Shown: positions 16,449 through 24,494, numbered from the stretch's first letter. The stretch: 64,000 nt of DNA from Streptomyces sp. V3I7 (GCF_030817495.1 NZ_JAUSZK010000001.1:2893001-2957000), one strand, 5' to 3'. A program made the numbers and translations. Notes: a model not told the origin generated them from the sequence alone.

Positions 16449-16505
16449 CCGGTCCTTCAACCGGTCCTTCCCGGTCCTTCCCGGTCCTTCCCGGTCCTTC
16501 CCGGT
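16449..16505. repeat. 10-bp tandem repeat in the dioxygenase leader
   Basis: The unit CCGGTCCTTC repeats about five times (one unit degenerate) between the dioxygenase start and the MarR promoter. On the minus strand this gives repeated GAAGGACCGG just upstream of the ribosome site, so it could offer several Shine-Dalgarno-like AAGGA segments. Confidence 0.8.
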
Positions 16506-16535
16506 GGATGCCGAGACGGACACTCGACCGATTGC

Positions 16536-16593
16536 TTTAACTCTCAAGCAGCCTTCTGGAGAAACCGTACGCCCCACTTGTTCAACTTTCAAG
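16536..16593. promoter_or_regulatory. Candidate MarR operator: paired direct repeats
   Basis: TTTAACTCTCAAG (16536-16548) and TTCAACTTTCAAG (16581-16593) share 11 of 13 bases and lie 45 bp apart, about four helical turns, inside the divergent dioxygenase/MarR promoter region. The A/T-rich character stands out from the surrounding GC. Confidence 0.45.
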
Positions 16594-16616
16594 GAGCCCC
16601 CTCGTACAGTGGACAC

Positions 16617-17132
16617 ATGACCCCGGCACCGGCATCCGACTCCTCTGCGCAGCACCGCTGGCTCACCGCCGAGGAGCAGCGCGTCTGGCGTTCGTACCTC
16701 CAGGCCACCACCCTGCTGGAGGACCACCTCGACCGTCAGCTCCAGCGTGACGCGGGCATGCCGCACATCTACTACGGCCTCCTCGTCCAGCTCGCCGAGG
16801 CCCCGCACCACCGGCTGCGGATGACCGAGCTGGCCATGCGGGCGAAGATCACCCGCTCCCGGCTCTCGCACGCGGTCGCCCGCCTGGAGCGCAACGGCTG
16901 GGTGCGCCGCGAGGAGTGCCCCGCCGACAAGCGCGGTCAGTTCGCGGTGCTGACCGAGCAGGGCGCCGACGTGCTGCGGCGCACCGCGCCCGGCCATGTG
17001 GACGCCGTACGCCAGGCCCTGTTCGAGCGGCTGACCTCGGCACAGCAGAAGGCCCTCGGCGAGATCATGGAGATCGTCGCCGAGGGCCTTCAGCCGAGCG
17101 AAGCGGGTGCGGACCTGCCCTGGCTCCGCTGA
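16617..17132 (+). CDS. MarR family transcriptional regulator
   Basis: The 171-residue protein has the winged-helix core MTELAMRAKITRSRLSHAVA and RLERNGWVRREECPADKRGQ, which includes the DxR wing motif (PADKRG). N- and C-terminal helices form the dimer interface. ATG at 16617 follows AAGGAGC. It is divergent from the dioxygenase gene and likely represses it and itself from the direct-repeat sites between them. The ligand is unknown, possibly a phenolic substrate of the dioxygenase. Confidence 0.9.
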   Translation: MTPAPASDSSAQHRWLTAEEQRVWRSYLQATTLLEDHLDRQLQRDAGMPHIYYGLLVQLAEAPHHRLRMTELAMRAKITRSRLSHAVARLERNGWVRREECPADKRGQFAVLTEQGADVLRRTAPGHVDAVRQALFERLTSAQQKALGEIMEIVAEGLQPSEAGADLPWLR

Positions 17133-17151
17133 GCCGGGGCGGCCGGTCGCG

Positions 17152-18702
17152 TCAGTGGGCGACGACCGGCACCGCCACCTCGTCCTCGGCGCCCTCGGCC
17201 TTGCCCGCACCGCCGGAGGCCGCGACCGTACCGCCCGGGCGGCCGGCGTTGACCAGCGCGAACACGATGACCGCGGCGGCGCCCAGCATGCCGACGGCGA
17301 ACCAGATCGCGGTGCTGTAGCCGTGCACCATGCCCTGGAGCTGGACCAGGCGCTGCTGCGGCGCGGTGGCCGCCGTCGCGATGTGGTCCTTGATGTACGC
17401 GGTCGTCGCGGAGGCGGCGATCGTGTTCAGCAGGGCCGTGCCGATCGCGCCGCCCACCTGCTGCGAGGTGTTGACCATCGCGGAGGCGACACCGGCGTCC
17501 CGGGGCTCGACGCCCTGGGTGGCCAGGGACATGGCCGGCATGAACGCCGTACCCATGCCGAGGCCGAGCAGCACCATCGCGGGCAGCACGAGCGCGGCGT
17601 ACGACGAGCCGATCTCCAGCTGGGACAGCAGGAGCATGCCGACGCCGGCGGTCAGGAAGCCGGGGCCCATCAGCAGCCGGGGTGCGACCCGGTTCATCAG
17701 GCGGGCGCCGATCTGCGTCGAGCCGGTGATCATGCCGGCGACCATCGGGAGGAAGGCGAAGCCGGTCTGGATCGGCGAGAAGCCCTTCACGACCTGGAGG
17801 TAGTACGTCAGGAACAGGAAGGTGCCGAACATCGCGGTGATCGCGAGACCGAGCGAGAGGTAGACGCCGCCGCGGTTGCGGTCGGTGACCACGCGCAGGG
17901 GCAGCAGCGGGGCCTTGACCTTGGCCTCGGTGATCACGAAGGCGAGCAGCAGCACCGCGGAGGCGACGAACAGCGCGATGGTCACGGCGTCGGACCAGCC
18001 GTCGGACTCGGCGCGGGTGAAGCCGTAGACGAGGGAGACCAGGCCGAGGGTCGACAGGATCACGCCGGGGATGTCGAGCGGCGAGCGGTTGCGGCCGCCC
18101 TCCGGCTCACGGATGACGAAGTACGCGCCCGCGGCCGCGACGATCGCGAACGGGATGTTGACGAAGAACGTCCAGCGCCAGTCCAGGTACTCGGTCAGCA
18201 CACCGCCGAGGATGAAGCCGACGGCGCCGCCGCCACCGGCGATCGCGCCGTAGATGCCGAACGCCTTGGCGCGCTCCTTGGCGTCGGTGAACATCACCGC
18301 GAGCAGCGAGAGCGCGGCCGGCGCGAGCAGAGCGCCGAAGACACCCTGGAGGGCGCGGGCGCCGAACATCATGGCACCGCTGGTCGCCACGCCGCCGAGC
18401 GCGGACGCCGCGGCGAAGCCGGTCAGGCCTATGACGAAGGCCCGCTTGCGCCCCCACAGGTCGGCGATCCGGCCGCCGAACAGGAGCAGCCCGCCGAAGG
18501 CGAGGGCGTAGGCCGTGACGACCCACTGCCGGTTGCCGTCGGTGATGCCCAGGTCGTGCTGGGCGGAGGGCAGGGCGATGTTCACGATGGTCGAGTCGAG
18601 GACGACCATCAGCTGGGCGAGCGCGATGAAGACGAGCGCCTTCCAGCGGTTGGCGTCAGCGTTGGGAACGCTTCGGGCGGTTTCGGACAAGGGGGTACCC
18701 AC
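17152..18702 (-). CDS. DHA2 family MFS drug exporter (EmrB/QacA-like, 14 helices)
   Basis: The 516-residue membrane protein starts with FIALAQLMVVLDSTIVNIALPSA, the DHA2 motif D1 in helix 1, then GGRIADLWGRKRAF (motif A) and ARALQGVFGALLAPAAL (motif C-like). About 14 helices are seen. These are proton antiporters that expel drugs or natural products. GTG at 18702 has GGAG about ten bases upstream. The TetR gene lies upstream on the same strand, with a four-unit repeat array between them, so the exporter is likely under inducible control. Confidence 0.9.
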   Translation of the reverse strand: MGTPLSETARSVPNADANRWKALVFIALAQLMVVLDSTIVNIALPSAQHDLGITDGNRQWVVTAYALAFGGLLLFGGRIADLWGRKRAFVIGLTGFAAASALGGVATSGAMMFGARALQGVFGALLAPAALSLLAVMFTDAKERAKAFGIYGAIAGGGGAVGFILGGVLTEYLDWRWTFFVNIPFAIVAAAGAYFVIREPEGGRNRSPLDIPGVILSTLGLVSLVYGFTRAESDGWSDAVTIALFVASAVLLLAFVITEAKVKAPLLPLRVVTDRNRGGVYLSLGLAITAMFGTFLFLTYYLQVVKGFSPIQTGFAFLPMVAGMITGSTQIGARLMNRVAPRLLMGPGFLTAGVGMLLLSQLEIGSSYAALVLPAMVLLGLGMGTAFMPAMSLATQGVEPRDAGVASAMVNTSQQVGGAIGTALLNTIAASATTAYIKDHIATAATAPQQRLVQLQGMVHGYSTAIWFAVGMLGAAAVIVFALVNAGRPGGTVAASGGAGKAEGAEDEVAVPVVAH

Positions 18703-18745
18703 TTCGGGACTCCGTTACGGAAAAAGGGCGCGGAAAAGGACGAGG

Positions 18746-18850
18746 GAGACGTCTGCGGGAGACGTCCGGGTGAGACGTCTGCGGAAGACATCCGGGTGAA
18801 GACGTCTGCGGAAGCGGTCCGGGTGAGACGTCTGCGGAAGACATCCGGGT
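18746..18850. repeat. Four 26-27-bp tandem repeats, each with the palindrome AGACGTCT
   Basis: Units start at 18746, 18772, 18798 and 18825 and follow the pattern GAGACGTCTGCGGAAGACAT then CCGGGT. Each holds the perfect 8-bp palindrome AGACGTCT (18747, 18773, 18800, 18826), spaced 26-27 bp, about 2.5 helical turns. Units 2 and 4 are identical. The array lies 44 bp upstream of the exporter start, in its leader or promoter, and 70 bp after the TetR stop. Confidence 0.85.
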
Positions 18851-18920
18851 CGATGGAGGAGGGTCGTGACGGCTCGTCAGCGCTGACGGCCGAGGTACGG
18901 TCCTGAGCTGATCGGTCGGG

Positions 18921-19568
18921 TCATCCCTGGCGCAGGTCCTCCAGAGTCACAGCCGAGCCCGGCAGGGTGGATCGAGCCGGGGCCCGCAACCCGTCCAGGA
19001 ACAGCTGCAGATGACGGTGGACGAAGCGGTCGACGCTGAAGCACGCCGCACCGGCCGGGGGCCGGCTGAGCTGGGCGACGGCGACCATCAGGTCACCGAA
19101 GCCGACGTCGCCGCGGAGGAGACCGGCCGCCCTGGCGCGGCCCATGAGCTCCTCGACGATCCGCTCGACACGCTGCCGGGCGGCCTCCAGGTCGGGGTGG
19201 TTCTCGTCGGACGTGCTGGAGATCATCGGACAGAGGGCGCTGATCCGCTCGTCGGCGCAGGCGTGCACGAAGTGCGACAGCGCCGCGAAGGCGTCACCGC
19301 CCTCGCCGAGGGCGTGCTCCGCCGCCCGTACCGTACGGTCCATGACCGAGCAGACGACCTCGCGGACGAGGGCGTCGCGGTCGGGGAAGTTGCGGTACAC
19401 GGTGGCGTTGCCGACGCCCGCCCGACGGGCGATCTCGTCGAACGGCACGTCGGTGCCGTCCTCGACGAACATCTCCCGGGCGGCGGTGACGATCCGCTCC
19501 CGGTTGCGCAGGGCATCGGCGCGGGGCGCCTTGCGCTGCGCGGTACTCGGAGACGTCACGGTGGGCAC
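18921..19568 (-). CDS. TetR family transcriptional regulator
   Basis: The 215-residue protein has the HTH RERIVTAAREMFVEDG, VPFDEIARRAGVGNATVYRN and FPDRDALVREVV, then a mainly helical ligand domain with two nearby Cys (ISALCPMISS). GTG at 19568 has GAGGAG seven bases upstream; the longer open frame has no ribosome site. It sits upstream of the DHA2 exporter in the same orientation and probably represses itself through the two GGGGA-N5-TCCCC palindromes in its own promoter region. Confidence 0.9.
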   Translation of the reverse strand: MPTVTSPSTAQRKAPRADALRNRERIVTAAREMFVEDGTDVPFDEIARRAGVGNATVYRNFPDRDALVREVVCSVMDRTVRAAEHALGEGGDAFAALSHFVHACADERISALCPMISSTSDENHPDLEAARQRVERIVEELMGRARAAGLLRGDVGFGDLMVAVAQLSRPPAGAACFSVDRFVHRHLQLFLDGLRAPARSTLPGSAVTLEDLRQG

Positions 19569-19634
19569 GGCATTACTCCTCGATAGGCCGGCTGACGACC
19601 GGCACGCCGACTGACGACAGGCTGCTGGCGATCC

Positions 19635-19689
19635 GGGGAAGGAGTCCCCGTTTCGCTGGAACACACTCCTAAACGGGGAAGAGGTCCCC
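19635..19689. promoter_or_regulatory. Two GGGGA-N5-TCCCC palindromes upstream of tetR
   Basis: Palindromes at 19635-19649 and 19675-19689 share 5-bp arms and 5-bp spacers, centred 40 bp apart. They face each other with TCCCCGTTT and AAACGGGGA outer flanks, so the whole stretch is itself symmetrical. Their place 67-121 bp upstream of the TetR start suggests an autoregulatory operator. The rest of the 477-bp gap up to the protease gene shows no other gene. Confidence 0.55.
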
Positions 19690-20045
19690 GGTTATTTCCC
19701 GGCTCGGGAAGATTCTTCGGGGATTTCTCGTGAGCTGGGCCACACCGTCGGGGGAGCGGGTGCTTTGCCGCCGCCGACGGGGTTGCCGTGCCGCGCGCCG
19801 AGAGGTCCGTCCCCGTGCTGTCGCCGACGGGGCTCCCCACGGTGCGGGGCACGAACCACACGCGTGGGCTCGTATCGGCAGAAGTCCACTGTGGACACAC
19901 CTCCGCCGCCGGGATTCCCCCGTCTCACCCACGCGATGCCCACGATCGGCCTCACTCAGCGCGCGCCCAACGCCCGCCCGACACAGGGTGATCGCAAGGG
20001 TGCAGCCGAAGGACCGGCGGCTGCCGTGGAGCGAGAGGTCCATGC

Positions 20046-21347
20046 ATGCAGCAGCCGATCAGCTGCCGCCGTGCGCCGGGCGCACGGCGGATACGCCCGC
20101 GCCGCGTGGCGGCCCTCGCGTCCGTGACCGCGCTGACCTTCGCGGTCAGCACGTCGGCCGGGACCGGGCACCTCGCGGTGGACTCCACCACGGCGGGCCC
20201 CGGCGCCCTCGCCCGCATCCGCGCCCTCAGCCCCTGCCTCATCAACGGCGCCCACGAGGTCCAGATGACGGAGGGCATCCCCACGCCGGGCGGCTACTCC
20301 CGCTCCACCGGCACGGTGCACGCCCTCACCCTCATGATCGACTTCTCCGACGCCCCGGGCGACGAGAAGGCCGTCGACCGCTTCCACGAGTTCTTCCCGC
20401 AGACCCGCGAGTGGTTCCGCGCCGCGTCGTACGGCCGTCTCGACTACCGCCCCGAGATCCCGATCAAGGACTGGCTGCGGATGCCGAAGCCGTTCAAGGA
20501 GTACGGCATAGAACGCGGCGCCCCCTTCGACCCCGGCTACCGCGAGCTGGTGCAGGACATCGTCACCACCGCCGACCCCAAGGTCGACTTTCGCGACTAC
20601 GACCTCCTGAACGTACTGATCACCCCGAACGCCGGCCCCTCGGCCCTGGACACGGTCCTGTCGGTGACCTTCGCCGGCAACACCGAGGCCCCCGTCGCCG
20701 ACGGCGTCCCCATCGCGAACGCGTCCTTCGTCTACTCCCGCCAGGACGACGGCTCCGGCTCCTACGACAAGACCGGCTACCGCGTCCTCCCCCACGAGAA
20801 CGGCCACGTCTTCGGCCTGCCCGACCTCTATACACAGGACGGCGGCGGCGCGGTCGGCCACTGGGACATCATGAGCGAGGACTGGGGCGCCAACAACGAC
20901 CTGCTCGGCTGGCACAAGTGGAAGCTCGGCTGGCTGGACCCGTCCCAGGTGAGCTGCGCGGCGAAACGGGGCAGCGCGGACTACACCCTGACGCCCCTGT
21001 CGGAGCAGGACGACGGCCACAAGATGATCTTCGTCCCGCTCGACGCCCGCACCGGCTACGCCCTGGAACTGCGCACCCGCGCCAGCAACGACGAGACCGT
21101 CTGCCACCCCGGCGTCCTCATCTACAAGGTCGACGCGAACATCGACACCGGCCGCGGCCCCATCACCGTCTACGACGCCCACCGCCACTCCGAGGGCTGC
21201 ACCCGCAGCCCCAACGTCCACGCCGAACTCTCCGACGCCCCCTTCACCCCGGGCCAGACCTTCAAGGACCCCCGCAAACGAATAAAGATCGAGGTGACGG
21301 GCACCGACCCCAAGGGCGACTACAAGGTCCGCGTAACCCGCGCCTAG
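20046..21347 (+). CDS. Secreted M6-like metalloprotease
   Basis: The 433-residue protein begins with a basic stretch and hydrophobic core (RRIRPRRVAALASVTALTFA), a secretion signal. The catalytic zinc site is LPHENGHVFGLPDLY, HExxH with a third Asp ligand two positions after Gly, as in immune-inhibitor-A/M6 peptidases; the Met-turn may be DIMSEDWG. The start of the domain, HALTLMIDFSDAPGDEKAVD, is also typical. It has no clear C-terminal anchor. ATG at 20046 follows GAGAGG. It stands alone before the tRNA gene. Confidence 0.88.
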   Translation: MQQPISCRRAPGARRIRPRRVAALASVTALTFAVSTSAGTGHLAVDSTTAGPGALARIRALSPCLINGAHEVQMTEGIPTPGGYSRSTGTVHALTLMIDFSDAPGDEKAVDRFHEFFPQTREWFRAASYGRLDYRPEIPIKDWLRMPKPFKEYGIERGAPFDPGYRELVQDIVTTADPKVDFRDYDLLNVLITPNAGPSALDTVLSVTFAGNTEAPVADGVPIANASFVYSRQDDGSGSYDKTGYRVLPHENGHVFGLPDLYTQDGGGAVGHWDIMSEDWGANNDLLGWHKWKLGWLDPSQVSCAAKRGSADYTLTPLSEQDDGHKMIFVPLDARTGYALELRTRASNDETVCHPGVLIYKVDANIDTGRGPITVYDAHRHSEGCTRSPNVHAELSDAPFTPGQTFKDPRKRIKIEVTGTDPKGDYKVRVTRA

Positions 21348-21402
21348 CCCCCACCCTGACCCCCACACCCCACCGTCCACATCCGGTACGCTGACGCCTG
21401 TC

Positions 21403-21475
21403 GCCTTCGTAGCTCAGGGGATAGAGCACCGCTCTCCTAAAGCGGGTGTCGCAGGTTCGAATCCTGCCGGGGGCA
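21403..21475 (+). tRNA. tRNA-Arg (anticodon CCT)
   Basis: The 73-base cloverleaf has acceptor arms GCCTTCG/CGGGGGC, D stem GCTC/GAGC, anticodon stem CCGCT/AGCGG with loop CTCCTAA, and T arm GCAGG-TTCGAAT-CCTGC. The anticodon CCT reads AGG. CCA is not encoded. The 3' half is the attachment site of the island that follows. Confidence 0.95.
21434..21473 (+). other. attL (within the tRNA-Arg gene)
   Basis: The left copy of the 40-bp core begins at the anticodon loop CTCCTAAAGCGGG and runs to the five G of the acceptor stem, so integration rebuilds a complete tRNA. Confidence 0.88.
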
Positions 21476-21482
21476 CACGACT

Positions 21483-21523
21483 AAGGGCCAGTTCAGAGGA
21501 TTGATCCTCTCGAACTGGCCCTT
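21483..21523. terminator. Terminator after tRNA-Arg / end of the integrase fragment
   Basis: AAGGGCCAGTTC pairs with GAACTGGCCCTT across AGAGGA/TCCTCT with one bulged base, followed by TTGCC. It can serve the tRNA on the plus strand or the integrase fragment on the minus strand. Confidence 0.75.
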
Positions 21524-21565
21524 TGCCATGATCGCGGCCGTGCCACACACGTGCCACAAAGTCCA

Positions 21566-21994
21566 CTAAGAGTCCGCAGCACCCCGTTCCTTGCGGATCA
21601 TCGAACCGAGCCGATCGGCGATCTCGCGGTCACGGCCGTTGACCATGTGCTGATAGATCAGCGCAGCGCGGGGAGTGCTGTGGCCCATCCTGGTCATCAG
21701 CTCACGCAGGCTCGCGCCGGACGCGGCGAGGGTGTTCCCGGTGTGTCGAAGATCGTGGAAGTGCACGTCCGCCGTGATGGCCGCCTTCTTCCTGGCCTTG
21801 ATCCAGTCGTCCCGGAAGTTGCTCCGCCGCAGCCGACCGCCCTGAGGGCCGAGGAAGACGTGACCCTCACGGCCAGGCCCGGCATAGGCGTCGAGATGGC
21901 GTGCCACGTCCGGCAAGAGTTCGGACGGGAAGGCCACCGGCCGGACACCAGCGTCAGACTTCGGCGCCTTGTCGAACAGGGCCCCCGTCTGCAT
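21566..21994 (-). pseudogene. Truncated tyrosine recombinase (integrase), C-terminal catalytic part
   Basis: The 142-residue frame keeps the catalytic C-terminus: FHDLRHTGNTLAASGASLRE (H-x-x-R box), MGHSTPRAALIYQHM (second His and the Tyr nucleophile). It lacks the N-terminal DNA-binding domain and the first catalytic Arg. Similarity stops near 21995, where a G/C-rich non-coding sequence begins, so the break is a deletion or replacement. Its place next to attL fits the integrase of this element. Confidence 0.85.
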
Positions 21995-22258
21995 CTCCGC
22001 CTGCGAGCGTCAAGCCCCGGCTGCGCTCCGCTTCGCCGGGCGCGCTTCCCGGCTCCGCTCCGGGCGCCGCTCCTGCCTTCGGCCCGCTCCGCCCGGGCTG
22101 CGCCGACGCGCGCCCACATGCGAAACAGGCCGGGTCGTGAGTCGAGAACCGCGGAGCGCGGCAACGCTCAAAGCATGCCTCCGGCGGGGGCGCTCAGGCT
22201 CCGAGATGGCGGGGGCGCCGTCCGCGAGTGCCGGCCGGAGTAGTGGCGTGCGTGGGGA

Positions 22259-22408
22259 GCTCCCATCCCGTCTGCCATCGACCCAGGCAGAGCCGAGCAG
22301 ACGCGGCCCCTGGCGTCCAGGTCGTTCGTACAGTGGCGCGCTCCACCTGGCCGCCAGGAACCACGCCCGCTCCACGGTGTGTGGGTCGACGGCAGACGGG
22401 ATGGGAGC
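22259..22408. repeat. Long imperfect inverted repeat inside the island
   Basis: Arms 22259-22285 and 22382-22408 are complementary at 26 of 27 bases. Inside them a second pair, CCTGGCGTCCAGGT and ACCTGGCCGCCAGG, matches at 13 of 14. The whole 150 bp could fold as one long interrupted hairpin. The 522-bp gap between the integrase fragment and the GNAT gene (21995-22517) has no gene. Its first part, 22000-22150, is built of GCTCCGC/CCGGG-type short repeats, as often seen near plasmid origins or transfer loci. Confidence 0.75.
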
Positions 22409-22517
22409 TGGGGTGAGTGGTGGGTTGAGGTGGCCAGCAGCGCGGTCACTAGCCAGCCTTAGCGGCAAGTGCTGAAAGCGGTACCGCTGCCACCAGTGAC
22501 CGGTCGAAGATAGGGGC

Positions 22518-23024
22518 ATGGACGCGCAGAAGGTGACCTTACGGAAGATGACGCCGTCGGAGTACGACGCGGCGACTGAGCATCGCGAAGCCGAGACCAT
22601 CCGGGAACTCGGCAATTTCATGCCCGAGGAGCTGGCACGGGAGCGTGCTCATCAGGGCACAGCGCGGTTCCTCCCCGACGGGCTCGACACGACTGGTCAC
22701 CATCTCGTGGTCGCGGAGAACGGATCAGGCGAGGTCGTGGGGAACGCGTGGATCGGCCCGGATCCGCGCCAAGCTGCGGGCACTGCCAGCTCAGCTTGGC
22801 TGTACGACATCAACGTCTTCCCCGTGTTTCGGCGCCGCGGATACGGGTCCGCCATCCTCTCCGCCGCCGAAGAACTCGTTGCCCGTGAGGGCTGGACATC
22901 TCTCGGCTTGAATGTCTTCGGGGACAATGAGGCGGCCATTGCCCTGTATCACCGCAACGGCTACGACGTGGAATCCATGTCCCTGCGTAAGAGCGTGCAG
23001 CAGGCTCCTGACATCAGCAGCTGA
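22518..23024 (+). CDS. GNAT family N-acetyltransferase (island cargo)
   Basis: This 168-residue protein has the acetyl-CoA loop VFRRRGYGSAILSAAEELVA, preceded by SAWLYDINVFP and followed by LGLNVFGDNEAAIALYHRNG, the classic GNAT order. The substrate is unknown. ATG at 22518 follows TAGGGG. The eighth codon is TTA, so translation should need the bldA tRNA and occur mainly in developing colonies. Codon use is less GC-biased than in neighbouring core genes, in line with acquisition with the island. Confidence 0.85.
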   Translation: MDAQKVTLRKMTPSEYDAATEHREAETIRELGNFMPEELARERAHQGTARFLPDGLDTTGHHLVVAENGSGEVVGNAWIGPDPRQAAGTASSAWLYDINVFPVFRRRGYGSAILSAAEELVAREGWTSLGLNVFGDNEAAIALYHRNGYDVESMSLRKSVQQAPDISS

Positions 23025-23294
23025 CACCAACAAGCACGAACAGCACCGGCCGACGCCGGACCCCGGAGGACGTACCACCGAGTCCAGGCCGGTTTGCCGG
23101 TGGTCACGAAGACCGGTGATCGACCTGATAAGGATGAGGCCGGACTGCAAAGCCAGCGTGGGACCGACACCAGTCGACGGAGGGCACTACGCCGACCTAT
23201 GTCCAACGATGCGCCCGATCCTCTTCCAAGCTGGCGCTCCGGGGCTGAGCTGCCGAGTTGACTGCGTCATTCGACCACCGATGTACTTCCAGGC

Positions 23295-23837
23295 ATGTCG
23301 GGAACGGATGACAGTCAGTCACTCGAAGCTCACCCTGCTGTCTCGCGGCCGGTGGTCGCGGCGCAGGACTACGTGGAGGGAAGGCTGACTCAGTACCAGA
23401 AGTGGTACGACAAGAAGGCCGTCAAGACGAAGGCGATGCATCTCCGGATGAGGACGATTTCCGTTGTCGGCGGAGCCTTGGTCCCCGTGTTAGTCAACCT
23501 CGACCTGTCATTCGCAAAACTTACGGCCACAGTTCTGAGCTTGATCGTTGTCGGCTCAGTCTCCTTGGAGAGCGTGTACCGCTACCGCGAACAGTGGAAG
23601 AACTACAGGTCGACCGAACAGCTACTTGGGCATGAACGGATCTACTTCGAAACCAAGGTGGGGCCCTACTCAGGGCTCTCGGAGAGCGAAGCCTTCACGA
23701 CCTTGGTCGCCCGGGTAGAGAGCGCGATCGCCAACGAGAACTCTGCGACCCTCAACGTGATGACCTTGGGCGGCCAGGTAAGCGCTGACGTTCAAACGCC
23801 CCCCGGCATCCCAGGTGCCCGGCGAGAGCTTCAGTAG
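23295..23837 (+). CDS. DUF4231 / SLATT-like two-helix membrane protein (island cargo)
   Basis: The 180-residue protein has an N-terminal amphipathic helix (AQDYVEGRLTQYQKWYDKKA), two adjacent membrane helices (ISVVGGALVPVLVNL and LTATVLSLIVVGSVSLESVY) and a cytoplasmic helical tail (YREQWKNYRSTEQLLGHERI, FETKVGPYSGLSESEAF). This is the DUF4231 form of the SLATT superfamily, predicted pore-forming effectors in nucleotide-signal immune systems. No signal-producing partner is present. The 66th codon is TTA. ATG at 23295 has only a weak ribosome site (CCAGG). Confidence 0.78.
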   Translation: MSGTDDSQSLEAHPAVSRPVVAAQDYVEGRLTQYQKWYDKKAVKTKAMHLRMRTISVVGGALVPVLVNLDLSFAKLTATVLSLIVVGSVSLESVYRYREQWKNYRSTEQLLGHERIYFETKVGPYSGLSESEAFTTLVARVESAIANENSATLNVMTLGGQVSADVQTPPGIPGARRELQ

Positions 23838-23966
23838 ACCGGGCGTGCCACTCGTGTGCCAGAACAGGCGGGTACTCACGGGGAAGCGGGGTACGCACAG
23901 GCACAGCAGCCGAACACCAGTAAAGGCGGGAAACTGGCAGGTCACGCCAGCAGCCGCCCGCCCTCA

Positions 23967-24006
23967 CTCCTAAAGCGGGTGTCGCAGGTTCGAATCCTGC
24001 CGGGGG
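23967..24006 (+). other. attR of the mini-island
   Basis: This perfect second copy of the 40-bp tRNA-Arg 3' core lies at the right boundary of the island. It is followed by GCACCAC, which differs from the sequence after attL. Confidence 0.88.
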
Positions 24007-24056
24007 GCACCACGTATTACCGCTCTGACCTGGGATTTCTCACCCAGGAAGGCGTT

Positions 24057-24450
24057 CTATTCGGCCTCGGACTGCTCGTCCGGGGCCGTTTGCGTGAGAG
24101 GTGCGTCAGCGGACGGGGAGTTGATCTCCGAAATACCTCCTAACGGATCAGCACCATCCGGCACGGACTCCGGACCGGGCTTCTCCGCGTCATCGGGCTC
24201 TGGCCCCACTTCGGGAGCGGTGTTCTCGGCGGTGGTGCGGGCGCGCGGTACGAGCTGTGCTGCGGCCTCAGCGATCGTCAGGTCCGCCTCGGGGAGCAGG
24301 TCGTGTAGGTGTCGGCCGTGATGGTGATCGAGGAGTGGCCGAGCATCTCCTGGATGCCCTTCAGGTCGGCCCGACCGCATGGGCGAGGGTCCCGGCATCG
24401 CCGGGTGACGTTGGCGAGGTGGAGCATCTCGCCGTTCTCCTTGGCGAAGA
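24057..24450 (-). pseudogene. Second tyrosine recombinase, decayed
   Basis: Reading right to left, three integrase blocks survive in different frames: VFAKENGEMLHLANVTRR (about 24,390-24,450), DLKGIQEMLGHSSITITADT (about 24,308-24,370, with the second catalytic His and the Tyr region), then LLPEADLTIAEAAAQLVPRA with an acidic tail ending at 24057. At least one frameshift (near 24,305) and one internal deletion separate them; the HxxR box is missing. It lies just outside attR and is a different lineage from the island's own integrase, so it marks an older integration at the same tRNA. Confidence 0.75.
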
Positions 24451-24494
24451 CTCACGCAGCACGCGGAGCGGCCTCCCTATCTTCCGCTCTGCGA

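Larger units (their letters stand above)
21434..24006. mobile_element. Decayed integrative mini-island in tRNA-Arg
   Basis: A perfect 40-bp direct repeat (21434-21473 and 23967-24006) consisting of the 3' half of the tRNA gene bounds 2.57 kb. Inside, a tyrosine recombinase fragment lies next to the left end, in the usual position. A non-coding palindromic stretch, a GNAT gene and a DUF4231 gene follow. No replication, transfer or excisionase gene remains, so it cannot move by itself. The two intact cargo genes each contain a TTA codon and have weaker GC bias than the flanks. Confidence 0.85.

Noticed and set aside
16449..16505. A CRISPR-like or coding origin for the 10-bp repeat before the dioxygenase
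   Set aside because: It is simple slippage sequence without spacers and lies outside any supported frame.
18746..18850. A CRISPR array in the four-unit repeat
   Set aside because: The units are contiguous with no unique spacers, and no cas gene is in the window.
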